Position numbers and translations under genes: made by a program | Shown here: in pieces, positions 17,054 through 25,857 of the stretch | Numbering within the stretch: position 1 is the stretch's first letter | Layout of the letters: each line of letters begins with the position of its first letter | From: Pelomonas dachongensis | GTDB lineage: Bacteria > Pseudomonadota > Gammaproteobacteria > Burkholderiales > Burkholderiaceae_C | NCBI RefSeq assembly: GCF_043555865.1 | Contig: NZ_JBIGHY010000006.1 | Span: forward strand, 62,001-126,000 | DNA length: 64,000 nucleotides | Direction: 5' to 3' | The notes under the pieces: generated by a model | The model's input: the letters and a program-made list of their open reading frames with translations, nothing else | What the model was told of the DNA's origin: nothing | Database searches by the model: none

Positions 17054-18351
17054 CAGACGATGCCGGAGCCGGATGCGCCCGCCTTCGGGGGACGCTTGAT
17101 GGCCACTTGCTCGCGATAACCGGCAGCGCGGTAAGTCGCCACCGGGTCGATCGCGCCGCCCGAACGCAGGCGGGCCATCGCGAGGATGGGGCTCACGTCG
17201 GTGCGGAAAGCCTTCTTCAGCGTCTGCGCGGCCTGCAGCACGTCGTTGCTTTCCTGGAAGCCGGCGAGCGCCACGCGGTCCACCATCGACGCCTGCACGA
17301 AGGCGCGCTGCACTTCGACGGCGCTGCTCATCAGGCTCTCGATGGGATCGGTCACGTTGTGCGACTGGTCCAGCATGTACGACGGGTTGAAGCCGGCACC
17401 GTCACGGGCCTGCGAATCCGCCAGCTCGTTGAAGATCAGGAACAGCTGGAACGGGTCGATGGAGCCCGAGTCCAGGTCGTCGTCGCCGTACTTGCTGTCG
17501 TTGAAGTGGAAGCCGCCGAGCTTGCCGAACTGCGCCAGGCGCGCCACGATCATCTCGATGTTGGTGTTCGGGGCGTGGTGGCCCAGGTCCACCAGGCACT
17601 TGGCCTTCGGGCCCAGCGTCTGCGCGACGGCGAAGCTGGTGCCCCAGTCGGCGATGACGGAGCAGTAGAACGCCGGCTCGAACAGCTTGTGCTCGATGTA
17701 CATCTGCCAGTCATCGGGCAGCGCGTCGTAGATGCCCTTGGCGCTGTCGATGTAGCGCTCCAGCGCGCCGCGCAGGTTGCTCTGGCCGGGGAAGTTGGCG
17801 CCGTCGCCCACCCACACCGTCAGGCCCTTGGAGCCCAGCGTCTTGCCCAGCTCGATGCAGTCGATGTTGTGCTGCACGGCCAGCTCGCGCGAGGCCTTGT
17901 TGGTGCTGGTCAGGCTGCCGAACTTGTAGGTGGCGGGCTGGCCGGCCTGGTCCTGGAAGGTGTTGCTGTTGACAGCGTCAAAGCCCAGGCCCAGCTCGTC
18001 GGCCTGCTCGCGCAGGGCCTTCGGGTCGCTCGGCTTGTCCCAGGGGAAGTGCAGCGACACGGCGGGCGTGGCGCGCGTCAGCTGGTTGATGACGGCGCAG
18101 TCTTCCAGCTTCTCGGTCACGTCACGCGGCTCGCCCTTGCCGGGGAAGCGCGCGAAGCGCGTGCCGCCCGTGCCGGCGCCCCAGCTGGGCACGGCCACGC
18201 CGAAGGTTTGGGCCTTGGCGGTGAGGGCCTCAATGTCCACGCCGCGGCGGGACAGCATGCCGCCCAGCGCGTCGTAGTCGGCTTGCAGCTCGGCGCGCTG
18301 CTTGGCGTTGTGTTGCTCGACCTGGGCCGCGTCAATCATTTGCTTGGTCAT
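17053..18351 (-). CDS. rhaI: L-rhamnose isomerase (RhaI type)
   Basis: A 432-residue TIM-barrel ketol-isomerase that turns L-rhamnose into L-rhamnulose. The sequence matches the Pseudomonas stutzeri/Rhizobium-type enzyme rather than E. coli RhaA: features include PAVSLHFPWDKP, IDCIELGKTLG, LTVWVGDGANFPGQ, YIEHKLFEPAFY, LVDLGHHAPNTNIE and GGFHFNDSKYGDDDLDSG, which carry the metal-binding Glu, His and Asp residues. The ATG at 18351 has AGGAGA nine bases upstream and is preferred over an in-frame TTG at 18369. It lies 14 bases after the aldolase/dehydrogenase gene. Confidence 0.95.
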   Translation of the reverse strand: MTKQMIDAAQVEQHNAKQRAELQADYDALGGMLSRRGVDIEALTAKAQTFGVAVPSWGAGTGGTRFARFPGKGEPRDVTEKLEDCAVINQLTRATPAVSLHFPWDKPSDPKALREQADELGLGFDAVNSNTFQDQAGQPATYKFGSLTSTNKASRELAVQHNIDCIELGKTLGSKGLTVWVGDGANFPGQSNLRGALERYIDSAKGIYDALPDDWQMYIEHKLFEPAFYCSVIADWGTSFAVAQTLGPKAKCLVDLGHHAPNTNIEMIVARLAQFGKLGGFHFNDSKYGDDDLDSGSIDPFQLFLIFNELADSQARDGAGFNPSYMLDQSHNVTDPIESLMSSAVEVQRAFVQASMVDRVALAGFQESNDVLQAAQTLKKAFRTDVSPILAMARLRSGGAIDPVATYRAAGYREQVAIKRPPKAGASGSGIV

Positions 18352-18365
18352 GGATGTCTCCTGGT

Positions 18366-20474
18366 TCAACGCGTGAAGGCGGCAGCGTTGCCGGCGTCGA
18401 CGTTGAGGATGTTGCCCGTGCTCTTGCCGGACTTGTCACTGGCCAGGAAGTACACCGCTTCGGCGATGTCCTCGGGCAGCACGCTGAGCTTGAGCATGCT
18501 GCGCTGACGGTAGAACTCTTCGATGTTGTCGCTGTCGATCTTGTTCGACGCGGCACGCTCTTCCTTCCACTTGCCGTCCCAGATGCGCGAGCCGCGGATG
18601 ACGGCGTCGGGGTTGACGACGTTGACGCGCACGCCGACCGACGCGCCTTCCAGCGCGATGCAGCGGGCCAGGTGGATCTCGGCCGCCTTGGCCGTGCAGT
18701 AGGCGGACGCGCCAGCCGAAGCAACGAGGCCGTTCTTGCTGGCCACGAACACCATCGAGCCGCCAGTCTTCTGCTGCTTCATCAGGCGGAAGGCGCCACG
18801 GCCGACCAGGAAGTAGCCGGTGACCAGGATGTCCTGGTTGCGTTGCCAGATCTCCAGCGTCGTGTCTTCCAGCGGGGCGGCGGAAGCGATACCGGCGTTG
18901 GACACGAGGATGTCCAGGCCGCCGAAGCGCAGCGCGGTGGCCGTCAGCACGGCTTCCACTTCAGCTTCGGACGTGATGTTGCCCTGCACGGTGGCAATGG
19001 CGTCCTTGCCGCCGACCTTCAGCAGGTTGGCCTTGGCTTCTTCCAGCGCACCGGCGTCGATGTCGGTCAGCATGACGCAGGCACCTTCCTGCAGCAGCTG
19101 GCGGGCAACGGCCTGGCCGATGCCACCGGCACCGCCGGTGACCAGGGCCACGCGGCCGGCCAGGCTCTTGGGCTTGGGCATGCGCTGCAGCTTGGCTTCT
19201 TCGAGCAGCCAGTACTCGATGTCGAAGGCTTCCTGCTCGGGCAGGCCGACGTACTTGTCGACGCCGTTCGCACCACGCATCACGTTGATGGCATTGATGT
19301 AGAACTCGCCGGCGATGCGTGCGGTGGCCTTGTCCTTGGCGAAGGACAGCATGCCGACGCCGGGGATCAGGTAGATGATGGGGTTGGCATCACGCACGGC
19401 CGGGCTGGTCGGGCGCTTGCAACGCTCGTGGTAGGCGCGGTAGTCGGCGCGGTAGGCTTCCAGCGCGGCGTCCAGGCCGGCCAGCACGGCGTCCACATCG
19501 GGGTTGCTGGGGTCGAAGTCCAGCACCAGCGGGCGGATCTTGGTGCGCAGGAAGTGGTCGGGGCACGAGGTGCCCAGCGCGGCCAGCTTCTCCAGGTCGT
19601 TGCTGCCGACGAACTCCAGCACCGCGGCGCTGTCGTTGAAGTCGCCCAGCTTGCGCTCGTCGGCGCTGATGCGGCCGCGCAGCGCGGGCATCAGCTTGGC
19701 GGCGATGGCAGCGCGCTGCTCGGCGGCCAGCGTCACGGTCTTCACGCCACCGAACACCGGCTGCTTGATGTTCTCGTTCAGCCACTGCTCGGCCAGGCGG
19801 ATCATGTCCAGCGTGATCTCGTAGCAGGACTTGGCGGTGTCACCCCAGGTGAACAGGCCGTGGCCTTCCAGGATGATGCCCTTCAGGTTCGGTTGCGACG
19901 TGGCCAGTGCTTCCAGCTTCAGGCCGAGGTCGTAGCCGGGGCGCTGCCAGGGCAGCCAGCCCAGCTGGCCGCCGAAGATCACTTCGGTCAGGCGCTTGCT
20001 GTCGGCGCAGGCGGCGATGGCGATGATGGCGTCCGGGTGCATGTGGTCGACATGCGCCTTCGGGATATAGGCGTGCAGGGGGGTATCGATACTCGCGGCA
20101 CGCGGGTTCAGATTGAACGTGCAGTGCGGCAGGTAATCCACCATCTCGTCTTCATGCTCCAGGCCGCGATAACGCTTCTTCAGCGCATTCAGCTTGTCCA
20201 TGTAGAGCGTGGAGAAACCGTCCAGCTTGATACTGCCCAGGTCGCCGCCCGACCCCTTGACCCACAGCACCAACACGTCTTCACCGGTCAGGTGGTCGCG
20301 CATCATGACCTTGGCCGAGGTATTGCCGCCGCCGAAATTGGTCACGCGCAGGTCCGAGCCCAACAGGTTGGAGCGGTACAGCAGCAGTTCCGGCTCGCTC
20401 AGCTTGGCGGCAACGGCGTCATCCCACTTGGAGGCGATCGGTGGTTGTGCGGGGGTTTGGGAATTTGCAGTCAT
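18366..20474 (-). CDS. rhaD: Bifunctional L-rhamnulose-1-phosphate aldolase / short-chain dehydrogenase
   Basis: A 702-residue fusion. The first part (about 15-400) is a class II aldolase/adducin domain with the zinc-site motif HVDHMHPDA and EGHGLFTWG; it splits L-rhamnulose 1-phosphate into DHAP and L-lactaldehyde. The second part (about 430-702) is an SDR domain with nucleotide-binding TGGAGGIG and catalytic YCTAK; in related Rhizobium and Bacillus (YuxG) proteins it is thought to oxidise the lactaldehyde. First gene of the minus-strand run, so it lies directly under the palindromic operator at 20647-20680. The Met at 20474 begins the conserved part; the open frame upstream is non-coding leader. 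Confidence 0.93.
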   Translation of the reverse strand: MTANSQTPAQPPIASKWDDAVAAKLSEPELLLYRSNLLGSDLRVTNFGGGNTSAKVMMRDHLTGEDVLVLWVKGSGGDLGSIKLDGFSTLYMDKLNALKKRYRGLEHEDEMVDYLPHCTFNLNPRAASIDTPLHAYIPKAHVDHMHPDAIIAIAACADSKRLTEVIFGGQLGWLPWQRPGYDLGLKLEALATSQPNLKGIILEGHGLFTWGDTAKSCYEITLDMIRLAEQWLNENIKQPVFGGVKTVTLAAEQRAAIAAKLMPALRGRISADERKLGDFNDSAAVLEFVGSNDLEKLAALGTSCPDHFLRTKIRPLVLDFDPSNPDVDAVLAGLDAALEAYRADYRAYHERCKRPTSPAVRDANPIIYLIPGVGMLSFAKDKATARIAGEFYINAINVMRGANGVDKYVGLPEQEAFDIEYWLLEEAKLQRMPKPKSLAGRVALVTGGAGGIGQAVARQLLQEGACVMLTDIDAGALEEAKANLLKVGGKDAIATVQGNITSEAEVEAVLTATALRFGGLDILVSNAGIASAAPLEDTTLEIWQRNQDILVTGYFLVGRGAFRLMKQQKTGGSMVFVASKNGLVASAGASAYCTAKAAEIHLARCIALEGASVGVRVNVVNPDAVIRGSRIWDGKWKEERAASNKIDSDNIEEFYRQRSMLKLSVLPEDIAEAVYFLASDKSGKSTGNILNVDAGNAAAFTR

Positions 20475-20640
20475 GAGCTTGCCTGTGATCAGTGCGTCGT
20501 TCGTCAGCGTGGCCGCGACATGCGGCCCGGTGCCCGTTCTCCACGGGTGAAACGGGCCGCAGTGTGGACTCAAACCCGGGCTCATGCGCAGCGTGCGTGA
20601 GCAAAATCAAAAGGATGATCGAATGCTGCGCTGCACAAGC

Positions 20641-20680
20641 AAACGCTCACGAAACGCTCACGGCCGTGAGCGTTTCGTGA
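20641..20680. promoter_or_regulatory. Operator: perfect 34-bp palindrome plus a tandem half-site
   Basis: Bases 20647-20680 read the same on both strands (17-bp arms, no spacer). The half-site AAACGCTCACG occurs at 20641-20651 and 20652-20662 and, reversed, at 20665-20675, giving three copies in 35 bases. The site lies in the 451-base gap between the divergent rhaD fusion and DeoR genes and ends one base before a -35 box, where a bound repressor would block transcription both ways. The adjacent DeoR protein is the obvious candidate ligand, but that is inference from position. Confidence 0.8.
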
Positions 20681-20709
20681 TTGACGCCCCCTTGGGATTG
20701 ACGTAATCT
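20681..20709 (+). promoter_or_regulatory. Sigma70-type promoter for the DeoR regulator and kinase
   Basis: TTGACG at 20681-20686 and TAATCT at 20704-20709 are separated by 17 bases, a near-ideal spacing. The -35 box begins immediately after the palindromic operator, so the promoter should be repressed by whatever binds there. It would give an untranslated leader of about 210 bases before the DeoR start at 20926. I see no equally good promoter for the opposite strand; a weak TTGCTT-type box is all I can find. Confidence 0.65.
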
Positions 20710-20925
20710 GCTTTCGGAACTGTGTTTCACCCTGCAACCTGAGCGATCTTGATTGCAGTGCAACATGGCGACGGCGCCCGGTGATGCTCTCACGGGGCGT
20801 GACCCGAGAGAGGGCCGATGAAGGCCTGATCCGGCAAAGCGATGCCCACCCTACGAGGTCGGGCAACTCCCAAGAGACAACGGTCGCCCTCGACCCGGAA
20901 GGCGCCCGACAGCAAGGTGGCTTCC

Positions 20926-21795
20926 ATGATCAATCACAAGCGACACAAGCGTCTGCTGAAGCTGCTGGACGAGCGTGAGCACGCCAGCGTTCAGCAATTG
21001 ATGGAGTGGTTGTCGGCATCTGCCGCAACCGTGCGCCGGGATATTTCCTGGCTGGCCGCCAAAAACCAGCTGACCCGCACCCGCGGCGGTGCGCAGCGGC
21101 TGGAACAAAAGAAAAAGTCATACACGCTGTCCAGCGAGACTTTTCAAAACAATATTCAGCAACATACTGCTGCCAAACGTGCCATCGCCCGTTATGCCAC
21201 GTCGATGTGCAATAACGGCGAAACCATCATCATCAACGGCGGCAGCACCACGTTCATGATGGCTGACTTTCTCGTCGAGAAGCAGCTGAAGATCCTGACC
21301 AATTCGTTCCTGATGGCGCAGCGCCTGCTGCTGACCAGCGACAACGAGATCATCCTGCCCGGCGGCAAGGTCTACCGCGAGCAGAACGTCATCCTCAGCC
21401 CGTTCGAGAACGACGTCGCCCAGCACCACTATGCGGCCAAGATGTTCATGGGCGTCTACGGCCTGAGCATCCTGGGCCTGATGGAAGCCGACCCGCTGCT
21501 GATCCAGGCCGAGAAGCGCCTGATCGGCCAGGCAGAAGAACTGGTCGTGCTGGTCGACAGCTCCAAGTTCGCGCGCAAGGCCGGGCTGGTGTTGTGCGGG
21601 CTGAACCGCGTGTCCACGGTCATCACCGACACCGGCGCGTCTGACAGTGCCGTGCAGCTGCTGGAGCACTACGGCGTGCGCGTCATCACTGTCGAGCCGG
21701 AGGCCGTCGACCCCCAGGACGTGCACGCGGCGGCGCTGGGCCATGACTTCGCCGGCGTGCTGGATGCCAGCCCCTACGCCACCACGCCGCACTGA
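20926..21795 (+). CDS. DeoR family transcriptional regulator of the rhamnose locus
   Basis: A 289-residue regulator. Residues about 3-58 form the DeoR winged helix-turn-helix (HKRHKRLLKLLDEREHA, SASAATVRRDISWLA); the rest is the sugar-phosphate-sensing DeoRC domain (NGETIIINGGSTTFMMADF, EIILPGGKVYREQN, VLVDSSKFARKAGL). The ATG at 20926 has AAGGTGG seven bases upstream; the frame is open further up but lacks family similarity. In Rhizobium leguminosarum a DeoR-type RhaR controls a comparable rha operon, so this is probably its functional equivalent, responding to a rhamnose-pathway sugar phosphate and binding the palindrome about 250 bases upstream. The kinase gene follows after 10 bases. Confidence 0.88.
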   Translation: MINHKRHKRLLKLLDEREHASVQQLMEWLSASAATVRRDISWLAAKNQLTRTRGGAQRLEQKKKSYTLSSETFQNNIQQHTAAKRAIARYATSMCNNGETIIINGGSTTFMMADFLVEKQLKILTNSFLMAQRLLLTSDNEIILPGGKVYREQNVILSPFENDVAQHHYAAKMFMGVYGLSILGLMEADPLLIQAEKRLIGQAEELVVLVDSSKFARKAGLVLCGLNRVSTVITDTGASDSAVQLLEHYGVRVITVEPEAVDPQDVHAAALGHDFAGVLDASPYATTPH

Positions 21796-21805
21796 ACACC
21801 TCAGC

Positions 21806-23191
21806 ATGAAACAGACGGGCACCGTCGTCCTCGACATCGGCAAGACCAACGCCAAGCTCACCCTCATCGACGCTGCCGGCAGGACGCTGGCCGAGGTGCG
21901 CACGCCCAACACCGTGCGCCGCGTCGGGCCCTACCCGCACTGCGACACCGAGCGGCTTTGGACCTGGATGATGGGCCAACTGGCCGAGCTGGCCAGCCAG
22001 GCCGACATCCGGGCCATCGTGCCGGTCACGCACGGCGCCACCGCGGCGCTGGTGGGTGACGACGATCTGGTGCTGCCGGTGCCCGACTACGAGCACGAGT
22101 TCGATGACCCTGCCGACGTGGCGCGCTACGACGCGCTGCGGCCGGGGTTCGACACCAGCGGCTCACCCCGGCTGCCTGCGGGCCTGAATCTGGGCCGCCA
22201 GCTGGACTGGCTGCAAGCGCATTTCCCGGCCGAGTTCGCGCGCACCCGCCATGTGCTGATGTACCCGCAGTACTGGGCCTGGCGCCTGTGCGGCGTGGCC
22301 GCCAGCGAGGTCACTTCACTCGGTTGCCACACCGACCTGTGGCAACCGGCCGAAGGTCGTTGGTCGTCGCTGGTCGAAGCGCACGGCTGGCAGCACCTGT
22401 TCCCGCCGCGCCGCGATGCCTGGGCGCGGCTGGGCCGCATCAAGCCCGAGCTGGCGCAGCGCACCGGCCTCAGCGCCGACTGCGAGATCGTCTGCGGCAT
22501 CCACGACAGCAACGCGTCGTTGCTGCGCCACCTGCTGACGCTGCAACAGAGCGGCCCCTGCACCGTGCTGTCCACCGGCACCTGGCTCATCGCCGCGGCG
22601 CTGGGCTCGGCGACCCGGCCGCTGGTGGAGGCCCAGGACATGCTGGCCAACTGTGATGTGTTCGGGGCCCCCGTGCCCTGCATGCGCTTCATGGGTGGGC
22701 GTGAGTTTGGCGCCATCGCCGGCACGCAGCCGGCGCCGTTCGAGCGTGCCGATGTCGAGCGACTGATCGCACAAGGCACGCTCGCCTTGCCCTGTTTTGC
22801 CGAGACGGGTGGTCCGTTCGCCGGTCAGGTGGGACGTTTCGTGGGCCCGCTGGCCAAGACGGCGGCCGAGCGCGCGGCGCTGGCCACGCTGTATGTGGTG
22901 CTGATGACTGACCACTGCCTGGACGCGCTGGGTGCCAGCGGGCGCGTGGTCGTGGAGGGCGCCTTCACCGCCAACGCGGAGTTCGGCCCGCTGCTGGCCG
23001 GCCTGGCTGGCGTGGATGGAGGCCGTGACGTGACCGTGTCCGACGACAGCAGCGGCACCACCTGCGGCGCCTGGCTGCTGGACGCCTGGGGCCGCCAGGC
23101 CGAGGGCGCGGCGGCGTCGGTACCCGCGTGGAATCCGCCGGGCTGGCATGGCTATCGTGACGCGTGGCGGGCACAGGCCGGCGCACGCTGA
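21806..23191 (+). CDS. rhaK: FGGY family carbohydrate kinase, probable L-rhamnulokinase
   Basis: A 461-residue ASKHA-fold sugar kinase. The N-terminal phosphate-1 loop VVLDIGKTNAKLTL and the second-domain motifs CGIHDSNASLLRH and VLSTGTWLIAA are diagnostic for the FGGY group that includes RhaK of Rhizobium and L-fuculokinases. With the isomerase and the rhamnulose-1-phosphate aldolase in the same locus, phosphorylation of L-rhamnulose is the missing step and this is the only kinase present. It starts 10 bases after the DeoR gene and is transcribed with it, away from the other catabolic genes. A strong hairpin follows the stop codon. Confidence 0.87.
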   Translation: MKQTGTVVLDIGKTNAKLTLIDAAGRTLAEVRTPNTVRRVGPYPHCDTERLWTWMMGQLAELASQADIRAIVPVTHGATAALVGDDDLVLPVPDYEHEFDDPADVARYDALRPGFDTSGSPRLPAGLNLGRQLDWLQAHFPAEFARTRHVLMYPQYWAWRLCGVAASEVTSLGCHTDLWQPAEGRWSSLVEAHGWQHLFPPRRDAWARLGRIKPELAQRTGLSADCEIVCGIHDSNASLLRHLLTLQQSGPCTVLSTGTWLIAAALGSATRPLVEAQDMLANCDVFGAPVPCMRFMGGREFGAIAGTQPAPFERADVERLIAQGTLALPCFAETGGPFAGQVGRFVGPLAKTAAERAALATLYVVLMTDHCLDALGASGRVVVEGAFTANAEFGPLLAGLAGVDGGRDVTVSDDSSGTTCGAWLLDAWGRQAEGAAASVPAWNPPGWHGYRDAWRAQAGAR

Positions 23192-23211
23192 CTTCCCTGC
23201 CTCACAACACA

Positions 23212-23243
23212 AAAGGGCCGGCCTCTCGCGAAGTCGGCCCTTT
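23212..23243. terminator. Bidirectional rho-independent terminator
   Basis: AAAGGGCCG at 23212-23220 pairs with CGGCCCTTT at 23235-23243 (nine pairs, 14-base loop), flanked by A on one side and T on the other. It lies between the convergent kinase and PEP-CTERM genes and can serve both. Confidence 0.8.
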
Positions 23244-23261
23244 GCGTTGGTGCTGACGTGA

Positions 23262-23921
23262 TCAGCGACGGCGGCGGCGCGCGCCGATCAGGCCCAGGCC
23301 GGCCAGCGATGCCAGCGCCAGCGAGCCGGGCTCGGGGATGGTGAAGCCCCGCACGCTGTCGATCTCGGCGCGGCTGTAGCCGCTGGTGTCGGTGGCGCTG
23401 TCGAAGGTGAACACGCGCACCTCGTCGAAGCCGGCTGCATCTTGCAGGCCCAGCACTTCGCCGACCAACTGGCTGCCCAGCGAGGCACGGCCGGTGCCGG
23501 TGACCACGCCGTCCAGAAGCGTCTGCCACAGCACGTGGATGCTGGCGTAGCCGGAGCCCACCGCGAACTCGATGCCATGCAGGTTGGGGCCGTCGGTGGC
23601 AATGGACACATAGGCGTTCGTGCCGGCGGTGCCGAAGAAGTTGCCGCTGAACTTCTCGGTGTAAACGTCGGCTGGATCGACAAGGCAGTCCAGGCCGGCG
23701 TAGCCGCAGCCGCCGTTGTCGTTGGCAAAGCCTGTGTGCCGCACCGTCAGCCCGCCCTCGCTCCAGGGGTTGTCGAGGTTGGTGTTGGTCTCGAAGTCAG
23801 CGGCGTAGACCAGATGCGTCGCACCCGGCGTGGCGCTGCCGGCGCCGGTGGTCTGCACGACGGCGGCCATCGCGGGCGCTGCGATCAGCGCAGCCATCAG
23901 GGAGATGAGTTTGCTTTTCAT
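23262..23921 (-). CDS. PEP-CTERM sorted exported protein
   Basis: A 219-residue secreted protein. It has an N-terminal signal (SLMAALIAAPAMA) and a classic C-terminal sorting tail: IPEPGS, a hydrophobic helix (LALASLAGLGLIG) and a run of arginines. Such tails are recognised by the EpsH/XrtA exosortase system of Gram-negative bacteria that make extracellular polysaccharide; no exosortase is in the window. The middle (about 35-190) is a beta-rich domain with a possible disulfide in GGCGYAGLDC. I do not recognise its family and it has no visible enzyme motif. It sits 11 bases after the PL4 lyase gene in the same direction, so it may be part of how this cell binds or displays pectin. Confidence 0.8.
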   Translation of the reverse strand: MKSKLISLMAALIAAPAMAAVVQTTGAGSATPGATHLVYAADFETNTNLDNPWSEGGLTVRHTGFANDNGGCGYAGLDCLVDPADVYTEKFSGNFFGTAGTNAYVSIATDGPNLHGIEFAVGSGYASIHVLWQTLLDGVVTGTGRASLGSQLVGEVLGLQDAAGFDEVRVFTFDSATDTSGYSRAEIDSVRGFTIPEPGSLALASLAGLGLIGARRRRR

Positions 23922-23932
23922 GATGTTCTTGT

Positions 23933-25762
23933 TCAGTTCGCGTTCACGAGGTCGATGGCGTCGAACGACAGCGCCGGGCTCAGGAAGCGGGCGCCCGCGG
24001 TACCGCTGACCGTGTTGATGGTCAGCACGTTGGTGCCGACGACCAGCTGGTTGGCGGGGATGTCGAACGTGTAGGTGCGGTTGAAGCCGCGGTAGGTGCC
24101 GACCGTCAGGTTGCGCGACACCTTGGGTGGTGCCGGTGGGATGGCGGAGTTCCAGCTGTTGACCGTGACCTGCGGGCGGGCGCCGGCGAAGTCGGCCGAG
24201 ATGCCCAGGCGCAGTCGCAGCGGCGCCGTGTTCTGGCCCCGCTTGAGCACGAACCGCACCTGCAGGCCGTTGTTGACGTCCTTCCACTGGTAGGCGGGCC
24301 ATTGCGTGGCGGCGTTGGACTGGCCGACGACGAAGGGGCCGACGTTCCACGACGCCATGCGCACGTCGCTGGGGTGCATGAAGGTCAGCTTGTCGCCGTT
24401 GATGAACTCTTGCGGCGTGCCGTCCCAGCGGCCAATGCGCCACAGGGCCGGCGTGGTCTCTGGGTCGGCCGTGATGGCCACCGGGTTCATCGCGTAGTTG
24501 GCGTTGGCGGTCACCGTCACGCTGGCGGTCTGCACGGCGAGCTCACCCTTGTAGACGGTCATCGTGTAGTTGCCCGGCAGCATGCCGGTGGCCGTGAAGT
24601 GGCCGTCCACCGGGTCGGCGTCGGCCCAGTACTGCGCCTGCGAGTTGGCGAAGCCCACCGTGTACGGCACGCCCGGCAGACGGTTCGTCAGGCCAGCCAC
24701 GCTGACCGATCCACGGCCGACCGGCGGCACGTAGCCGACCATGCCGACCTGCCCGTACCAGCTGGTGTCGGGCCTGGCGGTCGGCACCGTGCCGTCGTTG
24801 AAGATCATCGTGTACGTGTTCAGCACGTTCAGCCGGAACGGCTCCGTCTGCGCCTCGCCGTAGTTGACGATGTAGGTCAGCTCGTTGGTGGTGCTGGTGA
24901 TCTGCTGCAGCAGGCTGCGGTAGAAGGGGCCGCTGGAGCCGCCCTCGTTGTTGTCGCGCCAGAACCAGACGCCCACGCCGGGGCCGGTGCCGCCGACGAA
25001 CTCCCAGTCCTTCAGGCGACGGTTGGCGTAGTGCTTGGAGCGGGTCTGGCCGTAGCGCGCGTCCGTGGCGGGGAAGCCGAACACGTCGCTGGCCTCGATG
25101 GCGCCGCTGGTGCCGCGCAGGTCCTCGGCCCAGAAGCTCTCGCCGCCGTAGGTGATCAGGCCGCCGGCGGCATGCGCCGGGCCGCCGTTGGGCAGCTTGG
25201 ACACCGGGATGCGCGCGATGAAGCGCACCAGACCGTGCACGTCGGGCTGCTCGGTGAAGTGCGTGCCCATGTGGATGTTGGACTCGCCGCGCTTCACCAC
25301 GTAGTAGTGCGTCAGCACGCCGCCCTTGGTGCTGGTGCTGGTCAGCGTGACGCGGATGTAGTCGCTCGCGTTGACAACGCCGCCGTTGGTGGTGGCAGCG
25401 GGCGTCACGGCGCCGTTGGCGCTGACGGCCTCGACCTTCAGGCCCACGGCGCCCACGCCGTTGTAGAGCCAGTCGGCGCCGGAGTTCAGCTGCGTGCCGC
25501 GCGACGGGTCGGCGTACTCCACGCCCTTGTACACCATGCTGGACAGGTCGCCGATGGCGGTGGTGCTGCTGGCGTCCCAGCCGCGCACCTTGAACACCAG
25601 GCCGCCATCGGTGTCGATGATGTACTGCGGCCGTGCCGGGTTGTTGTTGTCGTGGACGGTGGTGATGCTGAAGGCTGCCAGCGCGACCGGCGAGGCCGTG
25701 GCAGCGAGCAGGGCCGTGGCCATCCATCGCGCCCAGGCCGGGCGCGAACTTGTGGTGTTCAT
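23933..25762 (-). CDS. PL4 family rhamnogalacturonan lyase (rhamnogalacturonate lyase), exported
   Basis: A 609-residue secreted lyase that cuts the Rha-alpha-1,4-GalA bonds of the RG-I backbone by beta-elimination. ATG at 25762 has AGGAGA upstream; the signal peptide ends near ASPVALA. Domain order follows PL4 structures: an N-terminal super-beta-sandwich (about 25-330) with the family segments VVKRGESNIHMGTHFTEQPD and RSKHYANRR likely holding the catalytic Lys and His, a fibronectin-like domain (about 350-440; GNYTMTVYKGELAVQ) and a C-terminal carbohydrate-binding jelly-roll (about 460-609; RIGRWDGTPQEFINGDKL). It is convergent with the kinase gene and followed by the PEP-CTERM gene. An 11-bp copy of the rhamnose operator half-site lies about 96 bases upstream. 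Confidence 0.9.
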   Translation of the reverse strand: MNTTSSRPAWARWMATALLAATASPVALAAFSITTVHDNNNPARPQYIIDTDGGLVFKVRGWDASSTTAIGDLSSMVYKGVEYADPSRGTQLNSGADWLYNGVGAVGLKVEAVSANGAVTPAATTNGGVVNASDYIRVTLTSTSTKGGVLTHYYVVKRGESNIHMGTHFTEQPDVHGLVRFIARIPVSKLPNGGPAHAAGGLITYGGESFWAEDLRGTSGAIEASDVFGFPATDARYGQTRSKHYANRRLKDWEFVGGTGPGVGVWFWRDNNEGGSSGPFYRSLLQQITSTTNELTYIVNYGEAQTEPFRLNVLNTYTMIFNDGTVPTARPDTSWYGQVGMVGYVPPVGRGSVSVAGLTNRLPGVPYTVGFANSQAQYWADADPVDGHFTATGMLPGNYTMTVYKGELAVQTASVTVTANANYAMNPVAITADPETTPALWRIGRWDGTPQEFINGDKLTFMHPSDVRMASWNVGPFVVGQSNAATQWPAYQWKDVNNGLQVRFVLKRGQNTAPLRLRLGISADFAGARPQVTVNSWNSAIPPAPPKVSRNLTVGTYRGFNRTYTFDIPANQLVVGTNVLTINTVSGTAGARFLSPALSFDAIDLVNAN

Positions 25763-25857
25763 GAAGTCTCCTGGTGTGTCTTTTTTCACGACCTGACGGG
25801 GTTGCCGCCGGTCGCAGCGGACTCTAGGCAGGCACCCGGTCGCCGTGTACTCAACCG

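Noticed and set aside
20475..20640. Promoter for the minus-strand rhamnose run
   Set aside because: Only weak -35/-10 candidates (TTGCTT with ATCATC) could be found, so no separate promoter feature was called.
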